Origin: Podospora pseudoanserina
Lineage: Eukaryota > Ascomycota > Sordariomycetes > Sordariales > Podosporaceae
DNA: 64,000 bases
NCBI RefSeq assembly: GCF_035222485.1
Contig: NC_085922.1
Coordinates: 2,247,001-2,311,000 of the forward strand
Direction: 5' to 3'
In this document: positions 22,558 through 33,973 of the stretch, piece by piece
Numbering within the stretch: position 1 is the first letter of the stretch
Layout of the letters: each line of letters opens with the position of its first letter
The notes under the pieces: model-generated
Databases searched by the model: none
Told to the model about the DNA's origin: nothing
What the model saw: the letters and a program-made list of their open reading frames with translations, nothing else
Made by a program: the position numbers and the translations under genes

Positions 22558-23178
22558 CTTTGGCTTTCCCTACCCCCTTGGCGCCAAGCTGTCAAAACCA
22601 CACTCCTCCGGCTCCGGCTCGGGACCTCCGGACTCCACCCTTTCCGAATCCTCCGGACCGGGCGGCGCGGAAACTCCTGTCCAAGTAAAAGCGGCAAGTG
22701 GTGTGTGATATGTATGTCGAAGGCGTGAGGCTGGATGTTATCGGCACATTTGACCAAATCCCTCTCCGTGTTGTTTTAGAAAATCTTGCGTAGGAGAGAG
22801 AATCTAGAATGAAAAGTGAGCTTAGACCACCCACCCGTAAACAAACCAACAAACTTACTTTCAACAACAATGACCCAGCAACCGTTATCTGTATCGACGT
22901 CAGTTGAGGAGAGCGAGTGAGTGAGCAAGAACCATAAAAAACGGCGGCGCCAAGCCCGCTTTTGAGGACCAGATCATACAGGCTGGGTCACCGCGGGCAC
23001 AGTGTCGGAACCCCACTTTTGTTGGACAACATCCCTCAAGCAGGAAGGAGCGGAATTCCATGAGAAGAGATCCCGATGGGTAATCCCCAAAACCTTAAAA
23101 AAATCAGACGAAGGGTGTTATGTATAGGGGCATTCAGCCCAGTGAGAAAAGGCCAAAAATGAAAGTCCAAACGTTGAG
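22558..23178. other. NHA1-type promoter region
   Basis: About 620 bases upstream of the antiporter start and downstream of the tRNA. It should hold the antiporter promoter. A minus-strand open frame overlaps this part but shows no family signature. Confidence 0.5.
23155..23159 (-). terminator. RNA polymerase III terminator of tRNA-Gly
   Basis: A run of five T on the minus strand about 20 bases past the tRNA 3' end, the usual pol III stop signal. Confidence 0.7.
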
Positions 23179-23250
23179 TGCGGCCATCGGGAATCGAACC
23201 CGACTCTAATGCTTGGAAGGCATTAATGCTAACCACTACACCATGGCCGC
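23179..23250 (-). tRNA. tRNA-Gly (anticodon UCC)
   Basis: Reading the minus strand from 23250, the sequence folds into a full cloverleaf. The acceptor stem GCGGCCA pairs with TGGCCGC. The D arm carries the A box (TGGTGTAGTGGTTAGCA). An anticodon stem AATGC/GCATT encloses CTTCCAA with anticodon TCC. The T arm has GGTTCGAATCC (B box). A is at the discriminator position. It decodes GGA glycine codons. There is no intron and CCA is not encoded, as expected for a nuclear gene. Confidence 0.97.
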
Positions 23251-23861
23251 CTTTGGATGTTAGAGTGGCGAGGTCATAGCATTTATAACTGGTTCCAATC
23301 TCACCCACAATCTCATTAATTTTACAGACGACTATCTTCAAAAGTGCCTTGTGTTGTCGGTTGCTCTCTGTCGTTATCTTGCCGGACAGGATTCATCAAT
23401 TACCACCACTCCCCTCAAACCAAATATCACGGAAACACCAGCCAGGGCATTAACAGGAAAGAAAGTTGATACATTACACCACAGCTATAAATCATGCTGA
23501 TTGCCCCCCCTATCTAACGCCTTGCTATCCGTGTATCCTCCATGTTCACCATCCCTTCGCAATGAGATACTTTAAAATGCTTCCCAGTCCATGTTGTTGT
23601 TGCTTGTGAAATGTTTTGTGTTTTGTTGCGCCGTCATAATGCCAATCCGGATGTACGAGAGGACTACCTAACTCCCTCGACTTCTTCTTTGCAAAACTCA
23701 ATACTATCAAGAACACCATAAGATCCTCTCATGTTAGCTTGTTGCTGTTGTTGTATGTAAGGCGTGATGACGACACCGCCCAGAGATGTCGTCGCCAGTG
23801 TTGTTGAGCCGTGTGTAGCTGTGTGTGCCGCAAAGGGGGAGGTGTAGAGCCCACGTAGTGA
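23251..23861. other. Spacer between tRNA-Gly and TAD3 3' end
   Basis: No gene seen. The right part is the probable 3' untranslated region of TAD3. The left part contains the upstream flank of the tRNA. Confidence 0.5.
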
Positions 23862-25164
23862 CTAGGCATGGATGGCTTTGTCCACCTCTAGAGGCCTCAT
23901 GCAGCCGCCTGACTCCCATTCCCAGGCAATCAAGCTCCAGTTCAACTCCCGGCGCCAAAACAGGCCAAGACCACGACCGCCATCGGCTCCCCCAAGTGAG
24001 GGATGACCACAACCCCTATCCTCCGCGCTGAGCCCGCCCGTCAACGGCATACGATGACGAAAGACAACCTTGCCCATGCGAGAGTGGAGTATCGCCATGG
24101 AACACATGACGCAGGGCTCGTGTGTCAGGTACATCTCGAGACCGTGGCACAAGTAGCCGTCTGGGCTGGGATGTTCCAGCTCAAAGACCTTTCTTTCATC
24201 CTCGAACAAGGGCTTGTCCTGGAAGCACTCGTACTCTAAAATGGGCTCCGGATTGGTCCGAGTTTGTCTGTTTTCGCATCGAACCAGCTTTTGGGCAACC
24301 ATGGAGATGGCACGCATGACACAGTGTGCCATGGGGTTGCCTCCATCTCCGCACTTGCCTCGCTGGCACCAACGAGCGTCACCAGCCAAGGCGACAATGG
24401 TCGTCTTGTCTTCCTCTCGTTGGATAACGCAAGCGCCCATGGCCTCTCCATAGCCTTTGGCCTCGGACTGGTGGGCGACTTGGTGTGCGAGGCTCATCCA
24501 AATGGCCGCATCGTCACTGATCTCGTCCGTGCTGCGGGCGATCATCGAAGGATGCGGTCCAAGAGGATTGTTCTTGCGGTATACGGCGGGCCAGAATTGC
24601 TGTGACCACATAGCAGCCTGAACCTGGGAAGCAGGTGCAACCATAGGGACGGGGATGCTGCTGATGAACACCTCCTCGCCCTCCATGCCGTCGAGCTTGG
24701 TCAGTTCCTGTCTGACCTCCTCCTTGTTCAGCATGGATTCGGGCCCTGCAATGATGTATATCCAGTTCGATTTTCCGGTATGGATTTGTCGGGTATCTGG
24801 GGACTCGTTCATGAACTTCGCTTTGATGTGGGCAGGCAAATCGCAAGGCTTGGCGCATCGACGAAGATGAGGGAAGCACTTAACCACCTCTTCGGATAGT
24901 AGCTCTCGCAACATCCTGTTATCATGGTGAGCAGTTATCGCCAGGGGACTCGAGAGGGTTGGGAACGTACATGATTGCGGGGTTGGCTGTCTTCAGAGGC
25001 ACGCGAGTGATCAGAACTTTGGCCGTCACGTAATCATCTCGCAGCTCCAGTGTCGTCTTTAGTGGGATGAGGACCCCATGTTCGACTTCCCCACGCACAA
25101 GCTCCTTCACAATAGGCTCCTGGGCGTCAAGGATGCGATGGATAGAATTCTCTTCCTCGTCCAT
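23862..25164 (-). CDS. TAD3: tRNA-specific adenosine deaminase, structural subunit Tad3
   Basis: Non-catalytic partner of Tad2 in the heterodimer that converts adenosine 34 of tRNAs to inosine, essential for wobble decoding. Exon 1 is 24971-25164, the intron is 24916-24970 (GTACGT donor, ACAG acceptor) and exon 2 is 23862-24915, giving 415 residues. The C-terminal deaminase fold has P-M-A-H-C-V-M-R-A at about residue 262, where Val replaces the catalytic Glu of the His-Ala-Glu motif. This is the hallmark of Tad3. P-C-V-M-C-S-M-A-I-L-H-S-R at about 333 supplies the zinc cysteines. The end G-G-L with N-W-S-L and A-W also fits the family. The start at 25164 (M-D-E-E-E-N) is the first in-frame ATG with a plausible N-terminus; the frame is open further upstream, so an earlier start cannot be excluded. 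Confidence 0.93.
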
Positions 25165-28100
25165 CTTGTGCAGGTTGACTTCCCCCTTGTCAGTGCAGAG
25201 GGCTGCGCGAGATTGTCGTGAGACGATGACAGAGGCTTGTCTTGCAATCGTGATCCAAGGAAGTCGTGACAAGGTGTAGAGAAGGCCAGCAATCAGATAG
25301 CAAATATGTGGTCGACTGTTCGATGAGGGTGGCAGGCGAAGAATCAACGATGAAGCGTGACTAGCGGGGTAACCGGGAAGATAGGCGATGGTGGAGGAGA
25401 AAGGGCAGAATCAAACGACAGCAGTCAGAGGGTATAATGGAACATGCAGAGACAAGAAGTCCGGACGAGAAACCATGGCAGTATCGATTCTAGAGAAAGC
25501 AGGAGCAAGAGCAAGACGGGGAGCACTTAGACAGCCCGGTCCCTACGGACAACGACAACAACAAGAGGCAAGCAACAAGCAAAACGGCACCATCTGTTGT
25601 TTCTTCGCTGAGTTCCAGACAAAAAAATTATAGACAGGAGCTCCACCTCCAGCTTTGTTCCTGGACCCCTGGTAATTGCGATTGGTGGCGGCAGGCACGG
25701 AGGCTGGAGCTGGTCAACCCAACCCCAACCCCACCTTCCCCCGTTGCACTTTTTGGCGAGCAACCGACTGCGGGGTACCTACACAACCCTACCCTTCCCC
25801 GCAAAGCAGAGAGCTCCCCCCAACTATTTTCCATTACAAAACACTGAGCGGATGGAACTCCAATTGCACATTCGAATTGCTAACCTTTTCATGTGTTCCA
25901 AGGATCAGAGCGCGAGGATAGGTCCATTCCCGGATAATATAATGCCCTTTAAACGGCCCGTTTCCACGCCTCTAGGTTCCAGGTTCCAGCATCTTTCACA
26001 ACCCCTCTTTGAGACCTAGGTGGGAGAGGGGTTTCTTGACCCGTCCCAGCCAGTGGACAGTGAGAGTGAAAGGAAAGGTGGATGGTCTCCAGACCACACG
26101 ATGGAGAAGATACGGAGATAGGAGAGGATGGCATGGATGGAGACAAAGAGCCCTCACGGACAATGCCGTTGTTCATCAGCACTCATCTGCCAACACACCC
26201 ACACACATCCACACCACATCCCATCCCCCTCCGCAGCAACAAACGGCGGGTGGTGTGGTGCCGAGCAACGCATTGGATGCATCCCAGGCTTTTTGACATC
26301 GGAAAGCGGCTGGTCTTGGCAACTGACCCCGTTCTAGCGTGGGGGCACAGGCGCATTCTGCCTCCATGCCGTGCTGAGGTGCATATGCAGCGCAGCACGC
26401 AGCAACAAGCAGCAAGCACCTAGCAGGGCGCCGTCTTGTTGGAGAAGGAAGGGGTGGGAAGGCCAGCCTGTCACATTTCCCATGTCGAGCACGACGCCTC
26501 GTGAAGGGGGTGCGAGTGATGATGAGGCATGATGAGGCCTTGATTGCCTTGGCGTGGGCTTCATTCGGCGCCGGAAGTCCGAGTGCGGACCTAACACCAG
26601 AGGTTGGAATTGAGCTGGCTGCAGCTGAAAGAGCCAAGCCGGCGGCTCCTCCGCAACGAGCAAAGATCCCCATCTTCCTCAATATGGGAAAGCCTCCTGT
26701 AGCGGAGGGTGCATCGGCAGCATCGACACCACTTGTTGCACCACTATTGAGCCGTGCACATCGCATCTGGGGCAATGAAACCCCAGAATCCCGCGTCAGA
26801 GTGTTGATGGACTTGTCTTTGTGGTAATTCCTGCCGGGAGGGAGGGGGCGGGTGAGGAGGCTAGCTACATTGCTCAACAGAAGACTCAAAGAAAGGTAGG
26901 AGATTGGTACATATTTGAAGGTACCTCCCCCAGGCCAAACACCACGGCCAGTCGTCGTCTCTCTGTTTACATTTCCCAACTCTTTGACTCACTCTCACCC
27001 TCACCCTCGCGGATTGCTCCAACAACACTTGGCTGCCCTCCATCAGCCTCTCCTGGTATAATAAGACAACACCTGCCCAACCCAACAAATCACGGACGTC
27101 CCGGATTCAGCCAACAAAGCCAAAGCCCGTTCCTGGCTGTCCTCCCATTCCGGACTTGGTGTTCTGTTGCGCAGCGGACGCCAAGAAGGCCACCTCCATC
27201 GTCGGGCTCGGGCGCAGTCACAGAGGCAGGTCGACTTGTCTTCGGAGTGTCACAGAAGGAGGCCGACGGTCGAACGTCTTGTCATCTGCCGTGGCCTCAT
27301 CGTGTGCGACGGTCGTATATACCCCAGACCACCTCTCATCAGCGCCTCATCTCGCAGACCTTGGCATCGGCAGCTGCGCTCTCTCTCAGCAGTTTGAGCA
27401 AAAGGGTGATTTGAGTCACCCGCGTCACCCCACGACCCTTTGGGAAACGAGCCAGGTTACGTCACTTCGTTTCCACCAGATACACCCTGCCAAGCACCTG
27501 GGCCAAGACGCCTCGCGACCCTAAATCGTCTTAGCCACTCGACGTCGACAGAATATTCTCGGACGACGTCAAAGTCCCACGAGACGGTCCATCCCAGTCC
27601 ATCCCAGTCCGGATTCTCCATCTCTTGTCCATCTCATCATAACCTGTAAGTGATGGCTTGCTCCAGTCAGATGCTCCGCCGGTGGCGATCAAAGTCAGAT
27701 CTTTGCCGCAAAATAGAGTTTGTTGCTGCCGGCCTTCTGGGACTTTTGGAGACCCTGCTGGAACCCTGACGGAAGGTCGACCACTGATCAACACCCGGAC
27801 GGTCAGCACCGAATATTTTGTGCAGCCCCGTGGACCCCTGCCCTTTGTCTCCTGCCGCTAATTGGTGCTTAGATAGCGCTGCAACCCCACTAAGGGAATC
27901 CCTGCCCCATGCTGCAGACGCGCCATCCGGACTCGACTTTTGATCTCAAAGTCTCCAGTCGTCCTTCTTCCATGCCACCGCATTCACTTTGGTCACCACC
28001 ATCATCGTCATCATCATTCACTGGTCTCTCACGCAAAAGAAAACGCGAAGAAGGTCTCTTTTCCCCCTCTTCTTTTTCTTTCTCTCACACTTCTCTATAC

Positions 28101-28239
28101 TACTCTGCTTCTACTATACATACACACACCCACTCTCGAAGCGGCATCACCGCACAACACCAGCACCACGGCTGACCTTGCATATCACTATAAAGACTCG
28201 TTTCCAGTTTCGCAGCCCTCGTCGCTGCGAAAACTGGCG
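25165..28239. other. 3.1-kb divergent intergenic region between TAD3 and the PFK-2/FBPase-2 gene
   Basis: It holds the TAD3 promoter on the left and a long promoter plus leader of the phosphofructokinase-2 gene on the right. Open frames of 100-270 codons on both strands at 26176-27414 overlap each other, are rich in Arg, Pro, Cys and Ala, and resemble no family I know, so I treat them as chance. CA-rich and CT-rich DNA precedes 28240. Confidence 0.5.
27646..28215 (+). other. Possible 5'-UTR intron of the PFK-2/FBPase-2 gene
   Basis: A strong donor (CCTGTAAGTG, GT at 27646), a CTGAC branch-like site near 28173 and a TTTCGCAG acceptor ending at 28215 lie 24 bases before the chosen start codon. 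This fits a leader intron of about 570 nt. Only the signals are seen; transcript data would decide. Confidence 0.35.
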
Positions 28240-30403
28240 ATGAGCCATATGATCGGATCGTCGGCCACTGCACCATCATCACCCTCGATCCGCGCCAACG
28301 GACAGCGACCTATTCCAGGCGCTCATCAGTTTCACGATGGCTTGCTGCCGCCAGCTGCTGCGTCGTGGTCCAGCGCACTAAAGGACCTCAACGACTTTGA
28401 GCTCTCGTCGTCACACCCAACACGCCCTGGCTTCCAACAGCACTATGACTCCCCCTACTCACGCAGCATCCCGTCCACTGCCCCCGGTTCTCCTCGAATG
28501 TGAGTCGAATGCAATTTTTCCACTTTCTGCGAGATTTTGTGCGAAGCTTTCTGCGCCTTTTTCCAACCGGGCGCATAGTTAGCCTTGTCATACTTGCTGC
28601 ATCCCGCTGTCATGTCAGTTTGACTGACTAGTGTTGAAACAGTCCACCCCTTCGACAGAACTCCGGCAGCCACACACCAAGAGTCCGGCCACATGCCACC
28701 ACGCTGAATATCCCGGGCATGACCAGGTCCAAGGCGTCCCCCGATGGCAGAATTCCCGACCGCGATGTCGCTGCGAAGCTCGTCATCATCATGGTCGGTC
28801 TACCTGCTCGAGGCAAGTCGTACATCACCAAGAAGATCCAGCGCTACCTGTCGTGGCAACAACACAATACCAAGATTTTCAATGTTGGAAATCGTAGGCG
28901 CCTTGCGGCAGGGGTGGCCAACTCCGGTAGTGGATCCCCGACCTCGGCCACTAACAGAGGAGTCGATGTGCCCACCCAGGCTGCTACCATCCTTCTGAAT
29001 GGCACGAAAGGTCCTGACATTATGGTAGAGGATGAGCCAACCAAGCTGGATCTCAATGGGGAGCCCAAGTCGGCTCGCACCAAGATTGACCAGTCGGCCA
29101 AGTTTTTCGATCCAAATAACGAGATTGCAGCCAAGCTGCGTGAACAAGTCGCTCTCGACACCTTGGATGAGCTCTTGGCCTACCTTCTCCACGGAGGCGG
29201 TGCTGTCGGCATTCTCGATGCCACAAACAGCACGATCAAGCGGCGGAAGCTCTTGGTCGACCATATCAAAGCTCGGGAGCCAAAGCTCGGCATTCTCTTC
29301 ATCGAAAGCATCTGCCACGACCAAAATCTCCTCGAGGCCAACATGCGCCTGAAGCTTTCCGGGCCAGATTACAAGGACAAGGATCCTGTCAAGTCTTTGG
29401 CTGATTTCAAGGAAAGAGTCAAAGCTTATGAAAGTGCTTACGAGCCGCTGGGCAAGTGGGAGGAAGACATGCATCTTCAGTACATCCAGGTATGTTTTAT
29501 CTTTGGTTTGTTTGTTAGCCACATCCACTAACCAACTGTGCATAGATGATTGATGTTGGAAGAAAACTCGTGCACCACCGACTCAAGGGATTCCTTAGCG
29601 GCGGGATCGCTTCTTACTTGACGACGTTCAACCTTTCTCCCAGACAAATCTGGATCACCCGCCACGGCCAGAGTCAGGATAACCAACTGCAAAAGCTGGG
29701 CGGCAATTCTGAACTGACCGAGAGGGGTCACTGCTATGGCCTTGCACTCTATAACTTCATGACGTACAAGCGCAAAGAGTGGCTGATTGAACAGAAGAAC
29801 AAGATCGCACAGTCGACCTTCCCACCGCTGCCAGGTGACAACACGCCACCATATCCCGAGCTCAACCAAGAGCTCGAGGACAAGAACTTTTGCGTCTGGA
29901 CTTCGATGCTGCAACGCAGCGTGCAGACGGCCGAGTACTTCGACGCAGACGAAGATTACGATGTGAAAGCTTGGGAGATGCTCAACGAGCTCAACGCTGG
30001 CTCCTTTGAGGGGATGACTTACGAAGAGATTGCGCAAAGATACCCCGAGGAGTACCGGAAACGGTCCCAGGACAAGCTCCAGTACATCTATCCTGGAGTG
30101 GGAGGCGAGGGTTATCTCCAGGTTATCAGCCGTCTCCGGGATATGGTTCGGGAGATTGAGCGCATTACCGATCACCTGCTCATCATCGGACACCGATCAG
30201 TTTGCAGGGTGCTGATGGCGTACTTTATGGATCTCACTAGGGACGATATTGCCGACCTCGATGTTCCGCTGGGGATTCTCTACGCTATTGAACCCAAGCC
30301 GTACGGCATCGAGTTCCACGCCTACAAGTACAACGAGGAGCAGGGCTGGTTCGATGAGCTTCCCAACTACAAGCCTCGGAAGACGGTGGACAGGAACTCG
30401 TGA
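28240..30403 (+). CDS. 6-phosphofructo-2-kinase / fructose-2,6-bisphosphatase
   Basis: Bifunctional cytosolic enzyme that makes and breaks fructose-2,6-bisphosphate, the activator of glycolysis and inhibitor of gluconeogenesis. Exons are 28240-28499, 28643-29489 and 29546-30403 (654 residues); introns are 143 and 56 nt. A Ser/Pro-rich N-terminus of about 125 residues, likely regulatory, precedes the kinase with its Walker A G-L-P-A-R-G-K-S at about 139. Between N-V-G-N-R-R-R and F-F-D-P-N-N lies an insert of about 75 Ser/Thr/Gly-rich residues not found in the animal enzymes. The kinase continues with D-A-T-N-S-T and I-E-S-I-C. The phosphatase has R-H-G-Q-S at about 407, the catalytic Glu in L-N-E-L-N-A-G at about 517 and the second His in I-I-G-H-R-S at about 584, so the phosphatase looks active. 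Gln replaces the Glu common after R-H-G in other members. The start at 28240 is the first in-frame ATG after the leader-like DNA. Confidence 0.93.
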
Positions 30404-32153
30404 TGGAGATTTTGACATCCCATCATGTGTAACATTAGGCGGCCAACACAGCTGGTTACGTTTGCCGCGCTTTGATTTTTTTCGCTTTTCGGTTTTCGGC
30501 GTCTCGGGTTTCGGGGCGATACCGTGGTGGCAACAACCACAACTCACTTGATTTTTGACATTTATCAAGGAGGCTACACAGAGGCGTTTATGGGACAGGG
30601 GCAATGACTTAACGGACTAGGTACAGATGGGACGAACACGTACACAACGCAAGCACATGAGACATCACCGGCACACAATCATCATGGGTTGCTTTCATCA
30701 TGGCGCTCGACCAAGCAACGGCTCCTTTTTTTTTTTTCTTTTTTCTTTTTAGACCTGCATGCGGGGATGTAGGTTATGCATTGTTATTTTCCTGTCTGTT
30801 TTCTTTTCTAAAGTGTGTGTTTTTATCATGGCAAGACCAAGCAGAGCCAGCGCAGCGCATGTAGAAAGAGCTTCAAGGTTGCAAAAATTTGTATTTGCAT
30901 TCAACGAGAGAAGGGGCCGAAGAAGCAAGCATATATTACCATTGATATCAAGTGCAACCAAAGCTAGACGCATGTACTCATGATAGAACAGGCTGGGGTT
31001 GGGTAGCCTGGTGTTTTTGTTGTAGACTTGGGCGCTTGGGGTAGTAGCGTAGTTTGGTTATATATTGACTATATCATGGCGTGTAAGCTTCTTGACTTAG
31101 TGGTTTTGTGAGTTGTTTGGTGGTGAAGATGAAAAGTTGAAATTGGTCTAAAAATCTTTGGAGTTGTTTTTTTAGCGCGGTTGTTCTTGGATGGGTGAGA
31201 TGAGGGTGTTTGTTTATTATTATGATGGTGGAGGTGAATAATAGTAATGTATGTATGCATGATGGAATAAAGGATGGGCGACGAGACAAAATTGTGAGTA
31301 GGAGAGGTTTATATGCGGAAAATGCCGCTGCCTTTCGAGGCTTGTAGGTAGCCATCGAGCAGGAAAATACAGACACATGTGGGAATATGGATGTGAAGTT
31401 ATTCTCACACCCACAAGAGATCAATCCACCCATATCTTACACCACTCACGCAGCCTTTTTTTTTCCCAGCAACCGAAGTGAATCTGAGTATAAGATTGAA
31501 GACTAAAAAAGTGCCAGAAATCCTAGCAGCAGTCACGACTATTCATTTCTGTCCTTGACTTGACGTGTGCCAGAGAAATCACCATTGGGAAATGGTGACC
31601 CAATGAGGAAAAAAAAAAAAAAAATTGAAAAAATTACCAACAGCATACAAACTTCAGACTTGAAATTGTGCCCGTCAAAATCTGTTTCTCATCACTCACG
31701 TGTGAAAAAACCGTCCCAACTCGAGGCTTGTCAATGACCGCTCGATATCGATCAGACCCTACCAGACCCCAACCAAGCCCTGAATGTGGGGCGGTGTGGA
31801 ATGCGGAGCCAAGAAAAAAAGGGGGGGCAGGGGTGCCCCTGTGGAGATCTTGATGGAATGTGGGGGTCACTTTTTCTGGTCCTTGTTGATGATGAAAGCG
31901 AGATGCGATTTGGTGGATGAGAAAAGTATTAAATTATGTTTTTGGATATATCTCTCAGGTGTGAGTGATGGGGCCTTGAGTTGTTTATACTACCCCAACG
32001 ACGGATGCTTGCATCAGGTTGCTACCCATTGCCAACATTGTTAAAGACAGGTCAAGCAGATACGAGATACGGCTTGTCTCTCAACTCCCCAACCTGTTCC
32101 CCCTTTCCATGGGCTACACAGACATCTCCCGTCTTTTTGAAGCTTCGTTCAAA
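30404..32153. other. Convergent 3' flanks of PFK-2/FBPase-2 and the Zn2Cys6 gene
   Basis: A 1.75-kb spacer between two converging gene ends. It contains T- and A-runs (30726-30750, 31611-31623) and no recognisable gene. Confidence 0.55.
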
Positions 32154-33973
32154 TCAAACCGACTTCCCAAAATACCCCAAGTCCTCCCTCAACCTCTCCT
32201 CCACCCACCTACACCACCCCCCGTACCCCCTCCACCCCCCTTTCGTTTCCCTATTCAACCACCTCAACCACCTCCCGATCCCCTCCTTCTTCCCCCCCTC
32301 CATCTCCACCCTCTCCCTCGGATCCTTCCCCTCCTTCCACCCCTCCTCCTCCTTCACCTCCCCCCCCTCGGTAACCACAACCCTCTTTTCTCTCTCGGCA
32401 CTCCCCATCATCTCCCCCTCCGTCACCGTCGCCATAATCATTTTTATTCCCACCCAATGCGCCCCAAGAAGAACACTAACCTGGTCCCCGGGCACATCCA
32501 CCAGCACCCTGAACTCTTCCTGCGGAAGCATCATCCACCAAGTGTAATGCCTCGTCATAGCCTCGTACCCCTCCCACCCGCCCCTTTTCAGTCCTTCCAC
32601 CATCTCAACGAGCAGCTCCCAGTACCTCCTCCGAACCCCCTGCCTCGGCACGACCTCTTCCAGTTTCCGGAGACTCCCCCCCGCAGCATCAACCCACTCC
32701 CTTCTCACCAGCGGCAGGCTCCTCATGTGCGCTTCCAAGACCGACTTGTTATGCTCCGGCTGGATGAGGTTGTCAAATATCAGTCTTGTCTGCCGCGCGA
32801 GCATGGAGATGGAGATGATGACGATGCCTCGGATGAAGGTCATGTACTCTGGCATTCCGTCGTCCAAAAGGGTGGACTGGTAGGTTAGCGTGAAGCAGGT
32901 GGCCATGAGGGCGTTGCCTTCCGATGCCAAATCCGGGGAGGAGGAGGAAGACGGTAGGGAGGAGAGAGCCTTCTTGATGGATTTGATGGCTTTGAGACGG
33001 TGGGTCATCGCCGGCGTCAGGGTGAGGGAGGGGTCGGACTGGAGGAGGTGGGAGGCCGAATACCCCAGTATGGCGTGCATGAGGTAGGGGTGGGATTGGG
33101 ATAGGTGAGGGACTGTGTGCAGCCACAAAGGCTCTGAACCGATGGGGTGGTGGGGGTAGCAGGTGGAGAGGAAGTGGTGGTAGAGGCGGAGGTCGAGGAG
33201 GGAGAATAGAGGGAGGGTGTTGGTTGGCTGGTGGGTTATGGTTGGCAGGGAAGGGTACTCGCAGGTGAGGCCGGTTTTGAGGCAGTGGCCGCAGGAGGGG
33301 CGGGTTTCTTGACACTGGTGGGTGGCGTGTATCAGTGAGTGATTGTTTTGGTGGTTGGATGGTGGTTACCTACCTTTATGCGTCGACGTTTGCAGTTGAA
33401 ACAACCCCTTCGGCTCTTTGTGTGGCCCCTTCTTTCTAACCGCTGTTTTCCCGCCGCGGTTAGGCTGCCGCTGTTGCTCCCGCTTCCTCCCCCTCCGCTA
33501 CCGCCGCCGCCGTGGCCGGGAGAAGGGGCGGGGCTGCCGCCGCCGCTGCTACCGTCGTTATAACCTGTTCCTGACACGGCAGAGGGGTCAAAGCTGGGGA
33601 GTTGGAGTTGGTTTTGGGGGTAGGGTTGTCCATAGTTCCCTGGACTGTGGGCGTTGTGAAGAGCGAGAGCGGTGTTGGTGCTGGCCAGGGCTGGGACCGT
33701 CAACAGGGACGGGGGAGGGACGGGGTTGAGGTTCTGGAGGGTGGCATCTGATGCTGAGGAAACAAAATTGCCAGAGGTGGATGCAGATGCTGAGCTCTCC
33801 TCAGCAAGGTAGTCGATATCCTCGTGAGAATGATGGGGCTGTTGGGTGTAAAAGGCCGAGTAGTCAAACTCGGGGGTCTCGGTTGTGGTGTTTAGAGCCA
33901 AGAGGGGGTAGGTAGCATGGAGGTTGGGGTCCATTTCGTTGTTGTCGTTGTTGTTGTTATTGCCGTAGTTCAT
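32154..33973 (-). CDS. Zn2Cys6 binuclear-cluster transcription factor
   Basis: A fungal nuclear transcription factor. Exon 1 is 33374-33973, the intron is 33315-33373 (GTAGGT donor, CAG acceptor) and exon 2 is 32154-33314, giving 586 residues. The intron splits the zinc cluster: K-S-R-R-G-C-F-N-C-K-R-R-R-I-K in exon 1 joins C-Q-E-T-R-P-S-C-G-H-C and G-L-T-C-E-Y-P in exon 2, so all six cysteines are present. The first 200 residues are Asn/Ser/Gly-rich and disordered, with a Gly/Ser/Pro run before the cluster. Exon 2 carries a helical regulatory domain starting L-R-L-Y-H-H-F-L-S-T, then the pattern L-M-H-A-I-L-G-Y-S-A-S-H-L. This arrangement resembles the group often annotated as sterol uptake control (Upc2-like) proteins, but the target genes cannot be inferred. 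The ATG at 33973 is the first in frame; the frame stays open 96 bases further without an ATG. Confidence 0.9.

Noticed and set aside
26176-26979. 267-codon minus-strand open frame
   Set aside because: Low-complexity Arg/Cys/Ala composition, overlapped by equally long plus-strand frames, no family signature. Treated as chance in GC-rich promoter DNA.
26821-27414. 197-codon plus-strand open frame upstream of PFK-2/FBPase-2
   Set aside because: The start context is poor, the composition is Ser/Pro/Arg-rich without domain, and it lies in the probable promoter.
32019-32888. 289-codon plus-strand Pro/His/Leu-rich frame
   Set aside because: Antisense of the Zn2Cys6 gene and its 3' flank.
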